A stretch of DNA of 64,000 nucleotides from Nitrospinota bacterium. GTDB lineage: Bacteria; JADFOP01. A program made the translations under genes and the position numbers. Each line of letters begins with the position of its first letter. Positions within the stretch are counted from its first letter, which is position 1. The notes under the pieces were generated by a model. It saw only the letters and a list, made by a program, of their open reading frames with translations, had not been told where the DNA came from and did not search any database. Positions 45,044 through 52,514 of this stretch are shown piece by piece. The stretch is taken from assembly GCA_022562795.1 (NCBI GenBank), contig JADFOP010000005.1, forward strand, positions 1 to 64,000. Direction: 5' to 3'.

Positions 45044-46984
45044 ATGGGGCATATGGCCGTGGCCACCAAAAGGCGACCGGCGCCTACTAAACGCAAACGT
45101 CGCGACGAGCCCTTCGATCTAATGGAGTGGCTCAAAAGCAAAACTAGTGTGGGAGGCAAGCCAGGCGACAAGCGCGCCAGGCGGAAAAAAACGCAATTCT
45201 CCCTATGGTATTTTGTCGCAGCCTTCCTCATCCTTTCGTTCATCAACACGCAACTCTTACGAGAGGAAATCACCCACCTTCCGTATAGCGAGTTTAAAAC
45301 GCTGCTAGCTTCGGGCCGGGTCGTCACGGCGGAGATAGAACGAGAGCATATTAAGGGGACCATTAAGGAAGGCGACAAGACGAAAAAATTTCGAACCGTT
45401 CGGGTTGAGGATCCCAAGCTTGTAGAGCTCCTCGGAGCCCATGATGTCGAATATACCGGTCAAGCGGAAAACACCGTTCTTGCGAACCTTCTCTCCTGGG
45501 TTATCCCGCCGCTCATAATCCTCGCCATATGGATCGTCATCCTGAGGCGGATGGGGCCCGGCGGGGCGGGTGTGATGTCATTCGGCCGAAGCCGGGCGAA
45601 AATCTACGCCGAGGACGAGACGAAGGCGTCTTTCGACGATGTGGCCGGAGTGGATGAGGCCCAAGAAGAGCTTGAGGAGATTATCGAGTTCCTTAAACAC
45701 CCGGAGAAATTCCGCCATCTCGGGGCTACCATCCCCAAGGGAGTTCTGCTGGTCGGCCCTCCAGGGACCGGCAAGACACTGCTCGCCAGGGCAGTGGCCG
45801 GCGAAGCAAAGGTCCCATTCTTCTCCATTTCCGGAAGCGAGTTCGTGGAGATGTTCGTCGGTGTAGGCGCCGCCCGGGTCCGGGACCTCTTCTCCCAAGC
45901 GGCCGAGCGAGCCCCGTGCATAATCTTCATCGACGAGCTCGACGCCATTGGTAAGGCCCGAGGAGCCAATCCCCTTGGAGGCCATGACGAGCGCGAGCAA
46001 ACGCTCAACCAACTCCTTGTGGAGATGGACGGCTTCGATCCGCGAATGGGCGTCATCATCATGTCGGCCACCAACCGGCCTGAAATTCTCGATCCAGCCC
46101 TCTTGCGCCCCGGTCGCTTCGACCGCCAAGTGGTTGTAGACAGACCCGATTTGCTGGGGCGGGAGGCGATCCTCGGTGTCCATGTGAAGAAGATTAAGCT
46201 CTCACCCGACGTTGATCTCAACGTCGTGGCCCGGCGTACCCCCGGCTTCGTCGGAGCAGACCTTGCGAACATCGTCAACGAAGCAGCCCTCCTGGCCGCC
46301 AGGCGCGAAAAGCAGCTTGTCGAGATGGAGGAGATGGACGAGGCCATCGACCGGGCGATTCTCGGCCTCGAAAAGAAAAGCAGGGTCATCAGCCCCCGCG
46401 TAAAGGAGATAGTTGCGTATCACGAGTCGGGCCACGCGCTGGTGGCAGAGTCGGTCGAGCACGCCGATCCGGTGCACAAAATTTCCATCGTGCCGAGAGG
46501 TGTGTCGGCGCTCGGCTACACGGTCCACACCACATCGGAAGATAACGTCATGGGCTTCGCCACGAAGGCGGAGCTTCTCGATCAGATGGCCGCCCTCCTC
46601 GGAGGGAGGGTGGCCGAAGAGATCGTATTCGCCGATGTATCCACCGGAGCCCAAAACGACCTCCACCGCGTCACGAACATAGCTCGAGACATGGTGAAGG
46701 AGTACGGGATGAGCGATCGGCTCGGGCCCATCTCTTACGAGAAGGAGCGGCGACCGCTCTTCATCGGCGCCCCCGGCCTGTCGGGGGGGCGGGAATACAG
46801 CGAGGAGACTGCCCAGGCGATCGACGAAGAGGTCAAGAAAATCATCGAAGGCACCTACGAGCGCGTCCGCACAATCCTCCAGGACCAGCGCAACATGCTC
46901 GACAGACTTGCCAAGCTGCTCCTGGAGAAAGAAGTGGTGGAAGGCGACGAGTTGAGAGACCTCATAAAAGCCGAGGAAATTTAA
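45044..46984 (+). CDS. ftsH: ATP-dependent zinc metalloprotease FtsH
   Basis: A 646-residue membrane AAA+ protease that degrades misfolded membrane proteins and regulators. Its parts are a transmembrane helix near 48-65 and another near 155-172, then the AAA module with Walker [18 protein letters not shown], Walker [13 protein letters not shown] and the SRH region [20 protein letters not shown]. The protease domain has the zinc motif HESGH (near residue 464) and the third ligand in [15 protein letters not shown]. The N-terminal 40 residues are unusually Lys/Arg-rich. The start is ATG at 45044 or at 45053. It should form a hexamer in the inner membrane. Confidence 0.97.
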   Translation: MGHMAVATKRRPAPTKRKRRDEPFDLMEWLKSKTSVGGKPGDKRARRKKTQFSLWYFVAAFLILSFINTQLLREEITHLPYSEFKTLLASGRVVTAEIEREHIKGTIKEGDKTKKFRTVRVEDPKLVELLGAHDVEYTGQAENTVLANLLSWVIPPLIILAIWIVILRRMGPGGAGVMSFGRSRAKIYAEDETKASFDDVAGVDEAQEELEEIIEFLKHPEKFRHLGATIPKGVLLVGPPGTGKTLLARAVAGEAKVPFFSISGSEFVEMFVGVGAARVRDLFSQAAERAPCIIFIDELDAIGKARGANPLGGHDEREQTLNQLLVEMDGFDPRMGVIIMSATNRPEILDPALLRPGRFDRQVVVDRPDLLGREAILGVHVKKIKLSPDVDLNVVARRTPGFVGADLANIVNEAALLAARREKQLVEMEEMDEAIDRAILGLEKKSRVISPRVKEIVAYHESGHALVAESVEHADPVHKISIVPRGVSALGYTVHTTSEDNVMGFATKAELLDQMAALLGGRVAEEIVFADVSTGAQNDLHRVTNIARDMVKEYGMSDRLGPISYEKERRPLFIGAPGLSGGREYSEETAQAIDEEVKKIIEGTYERVRTILQDQRNMLDRLAKLLLEKEVVEGDELRDLIKAEEI

Positions 46985-47189
46985 CCCGAATGCGGAAAAT
47001 CGCGGAAAATCGGCCCTGCGTCCGCAACTCGCGCCTTTGCGTTAGGCCTGATAAAATTCGCCTGGTAGTGAAATTTATCAAACCCCGCATCCCCAAACCA
47101 GGCGCAGGCCGGGCCGGGAGTCATGCCACAATGACCTCTATCACCATTTTCGACAGCCTCGCTAAGACCCCCTCCACGAGGAATCCACG
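46985..47189. other. intergenic region with an imperfect 32-bp palindrome
   Basis: TGATAAAATTC (47049-47059) and GAAATTTATCA (47070-47080) are complementary at 10 of 11 positions around a 10-base centre. It lies 110 bases before the ROK glucokinase gene and has the look of a dimeric-regulator operator. No other feature is evident. Confidence 0.45.
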
Positions 47190-48197
47190 ATGACCGCCGC
47201 TCCGGGGTCGAAACGCAAGAAACCGAGTCGGAAGAAGGGCATCATAGGTGCCCTGGACCTCGGAGGGACGAACATCAAGACCGCCCTGGTTGACCGTAGC
47301 GGCGCCATCGTAGCCAGAGACCATCGGCCCACCGAGGCCCACGGCGGCTCTCGCCACGTGATAGGCCGGATGGCTGAAGCCATCGGCGACCTCTGCTCTT
47401 CGACGGGCATCTCTGTCACTACTCTTGTCGGCGTGGGGGTCGGGTTCGCAGGCCCCCTCAACCCAGAGGAGGGAGTGATCTACCACGCCCCCAACCTCCC
47501 CGGCTGGTCGCGGGTGCCTCTCAGGGCCCGGTTGGAAAAATCCCTCGGCCTGCCCGTAGTCATAGAGAATGACGCCAACGCATGGACCCTGGGAGAGCAC
47601 CGCTTTGGGGCTGGCCGTGGCTTAAGTCACATGGTTTGCTTGACCCTGGGCACCGGCCTCGGCGCGGGAATCATCTCCGATGGACGGCTTCTCCACGGCA
47701 CCCGGGGTTTGGCCGCCGAGCTGGGCCATATGACCATCAACGCCCGAGGCATGCGATGCAGCTGCGGCAACCGCGGGTGTTTAGAGCTCTACGCATCGGC
47801 GCCCGCCGTCGTTAGGGCCGTCCGTCGCCACCTGCGGGGAGCGGTTTCCTCGAAGGTTCTGGCACTGGCGGCCGGCGACCCCGGAGGCCTCACGGCCAGA
47901 GTCGTCTCCCAGGCCGCGCGCCAAGGCGACCGGCCGGCCCAAGCAGCCCTTGAAGATGTGGGCCGCGCCCTCGGAGTAGGGATCGCCAACATCGCAAACA
48001 TCCTCAACCCCGAGATGGTCGTCATAGGCGGAGCCGTGGCGGGAGCAGGACGCTACATCCTCGAACCGGCGCGAAAGGAAGCCAAGCGACGGGCATTTCG
48101 CGGCGCCACCGAGCGGCTGAAGATCGTCCGGGCGAAGCTCGGCGAGGATGCAGGCATGCTCGGCGCTGCGGCGCCCTTTATAGGGAGCCGGCCATGA
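47190..48197 (+). CDS. ROK-family glucokinase
   Basis: A 335-residue sugar kinase with an N-terminal basic tail (about 17 residues). The ATP phosphate motif is IIGALDLGGTNIKTALVD. The catalytic Asp lies in VVIENDANAWTLGEH (about 124-138). The ROK zinc motif is complete in C-x-C-G-x2-G-C (CSCGNRGCLELYAS), with the upstream His/Glu in LAAELGHMTIN. There is no DNA-binding domain, so it is an enzyme, most likely making glucose 6-phosphate. The ATGA overlap with the DUF3108 gene shows co-translation. Confidence 0.92.
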   Translation: MTAAPGSKRKKPSRKKGIIGALDLGGTNIKTALVDRSGAIVARDHRPTEAHGGSRHVIGRMAEAIGDLCSSTGISVTTLVGVGVGFAGPLNPEEGVIYHAPNLPGWSRVPLRARLEKSLGLPVVIENDANAWTLGEHRFGAGRGLSHMVCLTLGTGLGAGIISDGRLLHGTRGLAAELGHMTINARGMRCSCGNRGCLELYASAPAVVRAVRRHLRGAVSSKVLALAAGDPGGLTARVVSQAARQGDRPAQAALEDVGRALGVGIANIANILNPEMVVIGGAVAGAGRYILEPARKEAKRRAFRGATERLKIVRAKLGEDAGMLGAAAPFIGSRP

Positions 48198-49084
48198 GGC
48201 CCCAGGTAAGACGAAGCCCGTCGGCGCTCTGGCTACTCTGCGCCCTCGCGGCGGCCCTGACGCTCGCCGCGACCAGTCTGGCAGGGACCGAAGATAAGCA
48301 GACGGCGACCCCCGCCACAGCCGACCATTCCGCCACCGGCGCCTACTCCCTGCCCTTCGCGCCCGGAGAGGAGCTTACCTACAGGCTGTCTTGGTTTGGG
48401 ATCCCCGCCGGCACGGCTGTTACGACGGTCAGCGAAGCAAGCCCACACAATGGCCACTCCGTATGGCGGATCACTTCCCTGACATCCTCGTCGAAGTTCA
48501 TGGACATGTTCTACAAGGTCCGCGACCGGGTCGTCAGCCTCTTTGACCCCGAACTCCGAGCGCCCCGTTTTTACAGAATCGACCAACGGGAGGGCCGTTA
48601 TCGGGCACGGCGAATCATCACCTTCGACCAGGAAGCGGGCCAGGCCACCTACATCAAGAACGACAACCCTCCTCAGGTGAAAACCATCCCCACGGGCGTT
48701 CAGGACGCCCTAAGCGTCCTCTACTACTTCCGGGCGCTTAAGACCGAGCCGGGCACAACTGTCACGATCCCTACCCTTCCGGGAAAAAAGCTCCACCATG
48801 TGAAGGTCGACGTCCTGCGACGGGAAACCATCACAGTGCCGCACCTGGGCCGCGTGGCCACAATCGTCGTCCAGCCACACATGGATTTTATCGGCATTTT
48901 TCGCAAGGCGGGCAATATCTTAATCTGGATGACCGATGATGAGCGAAAAATCCCCGTTAGAATGAAGACGACGATCGTCTACGGCCAGGTGTCGGCAGTT
49001 CTCGTGGAGGCGCGCGGGTGCCGAAAAGCCGCCCAAAAAGAGGGCGAGAAGGAGTTGCCACCAGGCGAGGTCTGTAAGACGTAG
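48194..49084 (+). CDS. secreted DUF3108 protein
   Basis: A 296-residue protein with an N-terminal signal sequence (ALWLLCALAAALTLAATSLAG). The DUF3108 domain starts at LPFAPGEELTYRLSWFGIPA (about 54-73) and continues through MFYKVRDRVVSLFDPEL, TGVQDALSVLYYFRAL (about 160-175) and the WMTDDERKIPVRM end motif. The family is periplasmic or outer-membrane linked and of unknown function, with a predicted beta-rich fold. It overlaps the ROK gene by four bases. Confidence 0.88.
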   Translation: MRPQVRRSPSALWLLCALAAALTLAATSLAGTEDKQTATPATADHSATGAYSLPFAPGEELTYRLSWFGIPAGTAVTTVSEASPHNGHSVWRITSLTSSSKFMDMFYKVRDRVVSLFDPELRAPRFYRIDQREGRYRARRIITFDQEAGQATYIKNDNPPQVKTIPTGVQDALSVLYYFRALKTEPGTTVTIPTLPGKKLHHVKVDVLRRETITVPHLGRVATIVVQPHMDFIGIFRKAGNILIWMTDDERKIPVRMKTTIVYGQVSAVLVEARGCRKAAQKEGEKELPPGEVCKT

Positions 49085-49104
49085 GCGGGGGCATTGCGCA
49101 GGGC

Positions 49105-49383
49105 TTAGAAGCCCCGGCGCTTCATCATCTCTTCTTCGTAGTGCTTGTTATATAGGATGTCCCACTCGGGGCTTCCCTCACGCAATTTCCGCGAGTAAGA
49201 AGCCAGGGTCCGTCGGGCCTCTTCATCAACAATCTCATCGATGGTGAGCTCATCCGTAATGATGCGAACCATCTGGAGCCGCACATCATTCGGCTCGCGG
49301 AGGAAATCCGCATGCTCGTCCTCCTCGAGGGATTCAAGCAGTAGCTTCGAGAGATGGTTGATTTTCCATCGGGACAAACGCAT
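49105..49383 (-). CDS. DUF507-family protein (copy 1)
   Basis: A 92-residue protein with the DUF507 pattern: a basic MRLSRWKINHLSKLLLESL start, a central VRIITDELTIDEIVDEEARR segment and a C-terminal DILYNKHYEEEMMKRRGF. The family has no known function and occurs in Aquificae, Nitrospirae and deltaproteobacterial-type genomes. It is the second of two tandem DUF507 genes, which differ greatly in sequence, so they probably form a hetero-oligomer or are an old duplication. Confidence 0.82.
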   Translation of the reverse strand: MRLSRWKINHLSKLLLESLEEDEHADFLREPNDVRLQMVRIITDELTIDEIVDEEARRTLASYSRKLREGSPEWDILYNKHYEEEMMKRRGF

Positions 49384-49421
49384 GGACTATTGCTCCTGAA
49401 AGCCCGAGGCAGGGGCGCCCC

Positions 49422-49703
49422 TTAGAGGACGAGACCCCTCTCCTGGGACAACTTGCGCTTAATCATGACAAACATCTTGTGGTAATCGATATTGCGCCTG
49501 TCAATATCTTCCTGGTGCTGATCTAGGATTTCGCGCACCTCCTCGTTGAGCCGGTCCTCAACCAACAAATCATCAATTATCACATTCACGAAGAGGGCTT
49601 CGAGGTCGCGCATATTCCCGTCGTAAGTGATATACCGCCGGTCGACTAGCTTCTTCGCCATTACCTGGGCGATATATTGCACCATCTCTTTCTTGAGGCG
49701 CAT
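49422..49703 (-). CDS. DUF507-family protein (copy 2)
   Basis: A 93-residue DUF507 protein with the start MRLKKEMVQYIAQVMAKKL, the core VNVIIDDLLVEDRLNEEVRE and the basic end MFVMIKRKLSQERGLVL. It precedes copy 1 by 38 bases on the same strand, so the two should be made together. Function unknown. Confidence 0.82.
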   Translation of the reverse strand: MRLKKEMVQYIAQVMAKKLVDRRYITYDGNMRDLEALFVNVIIDDLLVEDRLNEEVREILDQHQEDIDRRNIDYHKMFVMIKRKLSQERGLVL

Positions 49704-49886
49704 GGCTTCCTCCGGGAGCTACGCTCCATTATCTAACATACCCGAAGCTGCGGCGGATGACAAGAGGATAAAAACCCCTTACAGGAGCGTATTAAGGGCT
49801 CTCAGGCGGGTACGGAGGGTCCTCATGATCCATAGAACTGAAAGAGATTCGCCGAATCGAGGCGGGGTGTCCCGAGCGGTTAGCGG
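49704..49886. other. intergenic region with a tRNA-Ser-like 5' fragment
   Basis: Bases 49861-49886 look like the first third of a class II tRNA (GGTGTCCCGAGCGGTTAGCGG resembles the D-arm side of tRNA-Ser or tRNA-Tyr). No anticodon or T arm follows, so this is at most a fragment or a chance match. Nothing else is evident. Confidence 0.25.
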
Positions 49887-50726
49887 CTAAGAGGCGGCCT
49901 TCGCCCCGGCTGCTTTGCGGAGGGCCTCGACGATGTCTAGGCTGAGCTTGACCTTCCCGATGAGCACTTCAGCCTTTCCAGGACCGTGGCAGTCGGAGCC
50001 CCCGCTTGCCAGCAGGCCGTGTTTCTTCGCCAGGGAGGCGTAATAGCGGCTCTGTTCGGGCGAATGCGCCCCATGCCAAGCCTCGATCCCCCGCAGGCCT
50101 GAGCTTACCAGGCTGGGAATGAGCTCATCGACCTGCGACGTGCCCGGGTGGGCCAGGACCGGCACGCCACCGGCCTGTAGCACCATCTCGATGGCGCCTT
50201 TAGGCGTGTGGGAGCCGATCGGGACGTAGCACGGCCCGGAATCGGAGAGGTAGAGCCTGAAGGCCTCCTCGAGGGAGGCAACAGCTCCCCGCTCGACGAT
50301 GAAACGGGCGAGGTGGAGACGGCCCACGATACCACGGTGGGCGTAGGTAAGCAGCTCATCCATATCGACCACGATTCCAAAGTCCGCGAGCTTCGCCACC
50401 ATCTTCCGCATCCGCTCCACGCGCATATCAACGACGCGCTCCTGCTCGGCCAGGAAGGCGGCATTGTCAATATCGACGAAGTAACCCAGTATGTGAATCG
50501 GCCGCCTCCCCTCCGAGGCGCTCACCTCGATGGCCGGGATGACCTCGATCCCATATGCAGCGGCGGCGGCCTGGGTCTCCGCCACGCCGTCGGTGATATC
50601 GTGGTCGGTGATGGCGATGACGGCCAGGTCCCCTTCGGCGGCCACCCGCTCCACGACCTGGGCCGGCGACCAGAAGCCGTCGGAGTAGTTGGTGTGGATG
50701 TGGAGGTCGGCGAAGCCTTGAGCCAT
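49887..50726 (-). CDS. PHP-domain metal-dependent phosphoesterase
   Basis: A 279-residue PHP protein of the TrpH / 3',5'-nucleoside bisphosphate phosphatase type. The ATG at 50726 follows GGGGAG and gives MAQGFADLHIHTNYSDGFWS. The four PHP motifs are visible: DLHIHTNYSDG, AITDHDITDG, the His in VLAHPG near 180, and GSDCHGPGK near 252. It probably hydrolyses a small phosphomonoester such as 3',5'-bisphosphonucleotides or RNA ends, using several metal ions. It stands alone downstream of the rhodanese gene. Confidence 0.9.
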   Translation of the reverse strand: MAQGFADLHIHTNYSDGFWSPAQVVERVAAEGDLAVIAITDHDITDGVAETQAAAAAYGIEVIPAIEVSASEGRRPIHILGYFVDIDNAAFLAEQERVVDMRVERMRKMVAKLADFGIVVDMDELLTYAHRGIVGRLHLARFIVERGAVASLEEAFRLYLSDSGPCYVPIGSHTPKGAIEMVLQAGGVPVLAHPGTSQVDELIPSLVSSGLRGIEAWHGAHSPEQSRYYASLAKKHGLLASGGSDCHGPGKAEVLIGKVKLSLDIVEALRKAAGAKAAS

Positions 50727-50840
50727 CGAAGCTCTCCCCGCTAAAACCCAAAAAGCCAACAGGCCCACAAAGCCCTCAATATACGCTCCATTGGCGGTAG
50801 GGGCAAGGGCCAGGGTGGACAGCCCTTGTAGATGTCCGGC

Positions 50841-50882
50841 TTCCGCCTCAGGCGAACCTCAGGCGGACAGCACCCCGACACC
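50841..50882. repeat. CGCCTGAGG repeat cluster, copy B
   Basis: Its reverse complement shares GGTGTCGGGGT and CCGCCTGAGGT-CGCCTGAGGCGG with 25271-25356. It is thus the second local copy of a dispersed intergenic repeat, in the opposite direction. Confidence 0.55.
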
Positions 50883-50909
50883 ACCTGCTGAGGCGTGGAC
50901 CTTATGTAG

Positions 50910-50930
50910 GGACAGGGCTTGTCCCTGTCC
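50910..50930. repeat. short palindrome GGACAGGG...CCCTGTCC
   Basis: Perfect 8-base arms (50910-50917 and 50923-50930) with loop CTTGT. It resembles the GTAGGGACAGG-type dispersed palindromes of uncultured bacteria. A degenerate version lies just upstream near 50816-50837. Confidence 0.5.
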
Positions 50931-51025
50931 GTGGGCTGGGAGGGCAAATTGTGTGTACGGACGGGATGGGGTTCATCCTTTTCGTGGGGGGGTCATTCCT
51001 GTTCGCGGACAGCCTTACCGGCCCC

Positions 51026-51352
51026 TCACCCCTCCTCCTCCCAGGCGGCGAGGCCCCCTTCGAGGACCGAGACTTTGGAAAACCCCTTTTCTCGGATATT
51101 GGCCGCCGAACCGGCGGCCGAGCCTTCGCCCGGTCACGTTCAGTAAAAGACGACGCCCTGCTCGGGGCCCAACACCGAATAGCGTTGGTCGAGCTCCGCC
51201 TTAGGGATCGAGATGGCCCCCGGCAGGCGGTGCTCATTGAAGGACTCAACCTTCCGGACGTCCACGACGACCAGGTCGGCTGCATCTTGCATGAGCGCCC
51301 TAAGCTCCTGGGCGGTAATCCGCGGAACCTGTCCTGCTGTCTCTCCCGTCAC
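51026..51352 (-). CDS. rhodanese-like selenoprotein with two in-frame TGA (Sec-Thr-Sec)
   Basis: A 108-residue single-domain rhodanese if two TGA codons are read as selenocysteine. The GTG start follows AGGAGGTG. Residues 1-70 are normal rhodanese (VVVDVRKVESFNEHRLPGAI, then VVFY). Codons 71 and 73 are TGA (51140-51142 and 51134-51136) with Thr between. The frame then gives PGEGSAAGSAANIREKGF and SKVSVLEGGLAAWEEEG before a real stop. The TGAs fall on the two Cys of the known YC-x-CP-x-E rhodanese loop. Clear homology after the TGAs and a SECIS-like hairpin 21 bases later make a nonsense pseudogene unlikely. It probably acts on sulfur or selenium transfer, or redox. It lies 73 bases after nuoH and is likely co-transcribed with nuo. 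Confidence 0.85.
51101..51119 (-). promoter_or_regulatory. bacterial SECIS-like hairpin in the rhodanese gene
   Basis: On the minus strand GGCCGCC, loop GGTTC, GGCGGCC: a perfect 7-bp stem whose loop starts with GG. The loop begins 21 bases after the second TGA and 27 after the first, within the spacing known for SelB-dependent SECIS elements. It sits inside the coding frame, as bacterial SECIS do. Confidence 0.7.
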
Positions 51353-51425
51353 TCGGAATCACCTCCTTTCGAAACCGTCACTTTCTTAGGATAAAGACCT
51401 ACAGAGATATTTCAGGCAGACCCAT

Positions 51426-52514
51426 CTACAGGCCCTGGAAAGCAATAATAACCACGCCTGTCACCAGGACGTTGATCAGGCCCAAAGGAAGCATGTACTT
51501 CCAGCCGAGCCGCATCAGCTGATCGTAGCGGAAGCGGGGGAGCGTCCAGCGGATGGTCATAAGCAGCCAGCAGAAGAAGACCACCTTGAAGACGAAGGAG
51601 CCCACCTGGAGCAGGACGACGAGCAGGTGGGGCAGGCCGAAAAAGAAGCCGCCGGGGATGTGAAAGCCGTCGGCCAAGAGGAATGGGACCTGCCAGCCTC
51701 CGAAGAAGAGGCTCGTCACTATGCCCGCCACCATCGTAGTCTCGATGAAATCGGCGAACATGAACATGCCCCACTTCATTCCGCTGTACTCGGTGAAGTA
51801 GCCGATGATCTCGCTTTCGCTCTCTGGCAGGTCGAAGGGGATGCGTTTGCTCTCGGCCACGGAGGCGGTCAGAAAGAGGAGGAAGGCGACGGGCTGGACC
51901 ACGACCCCCCACTTCGGGATGAAGCCGAACAGGAGCTCGCCCTGGGCGCGGTTGATCTCGCTAAGCTGGAGGGTATTGAAGACCATTAGTATCCCGATTA
52001 TGGCAAGCCCGAGCGTAATCTCGTAGGAGATAAGCTGGGCCGAGGCCCGAAGGCCCCCCATCAGGGAAAATTTATTGTTTGAAGACCAGCCGGCGAGCAC
52101 AACCCCGTAGATGCCCATCCCGCCGACGGCGAAGAAATAGAGGATGCCCACGTTGAAATCGACGACCTGGAGCGGGATTGCGCGGCTCCCAATGTGGAGG
52201 ACGTCGCCGAAGGGGATGATGGCGAAGGCCACGAGCGGCGGGAAGAAGGCGATGAAGGGGGCCAGGGTGTGAAGAAATCGGTTGCCCCCAGGCGGTACGA
52301 AGTCCTCCTTGGTCATCATCTTGAGCCCGTCGGCGATGGGGTGGAAGAGGCCGATGAGGCGGAATCCGAAGATATCGGCCCTGTTGGCCCCGATGCGGTC
52401 TTGAATGACGGCGCTCTGCTTGCGCTCCACCCACGTCAACAGCCCCGCCACGTTCATGACGAAGCCGATGACAAGCAATACCTTCACCAAGTCAATGGCG
52501 GCGTCGATTATCAT
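51426..52514 (-). CDS. nuoH: NADH-quinone oxidoreductase subunit H
   Basis: A 362-residue membrane subunit at the quinone site of complex I, with about eight helices. Signatures are TWVERKQSAVIQDRIGANRA (about 28-47), FHPIADGLKMMTKEDFVP, and the acid-rich loop DLPESESEIIGYFTEYSGMK. It overlaps nuoG by four bases (ATGA) and is followed by the rhodanese gene. nuoI and the other membrane subunits do not follow, so complex I is coded at more than one locus. Confidence 0.96.
   Translation of the reverse strand: MIIDAAIDLVKVLLVIGFVMNVAGLLTWVERKQSAVIQDRIGANRADIFGFRLIGLFHPIADGLKMMTKEDFVPPGGNRFLHTLAPFIAFFPPLVAFAIIPFGDVLHIGSRAIPLQVVDFNVGILYFFAVGGMGIYGVVLAGWSSNNKFSLMGGLRASAQLISYEITLGLAIIGILMVFNTLQLSEINRAQGELLFGFIPKWGVVVQPVAFLLFLTASVAESKRIPFDLPESESEIIGYFTEYSGMKWGMFMFADFIETTMVAGIVTSLFFGGWQVPFLLADGFHIPGGFFFGLPHLLVVLLQVGSFVFKVVFFCWLLMTIRWTLPRFRYDQLMRLGWKYMLPLGLINVLVTGVVIIAFQGL

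Larger units (their letters stand above)
50727..51025. other. 299-base repeat-rich intergenic region
   Basis: It contains repeat copy B and a short perfect hairpin (both listed), both of dispersed-repeat character. Many open frames cross it on both strands but none resembles a protein. Confidence 0.5.

Noticed and set aside
49861-49930. A complete tRNA gene
   Set aside because: Only the first third resembles a tRNA. There is no anticodon arm or T arm, and the sequence runs into the PHP gene.
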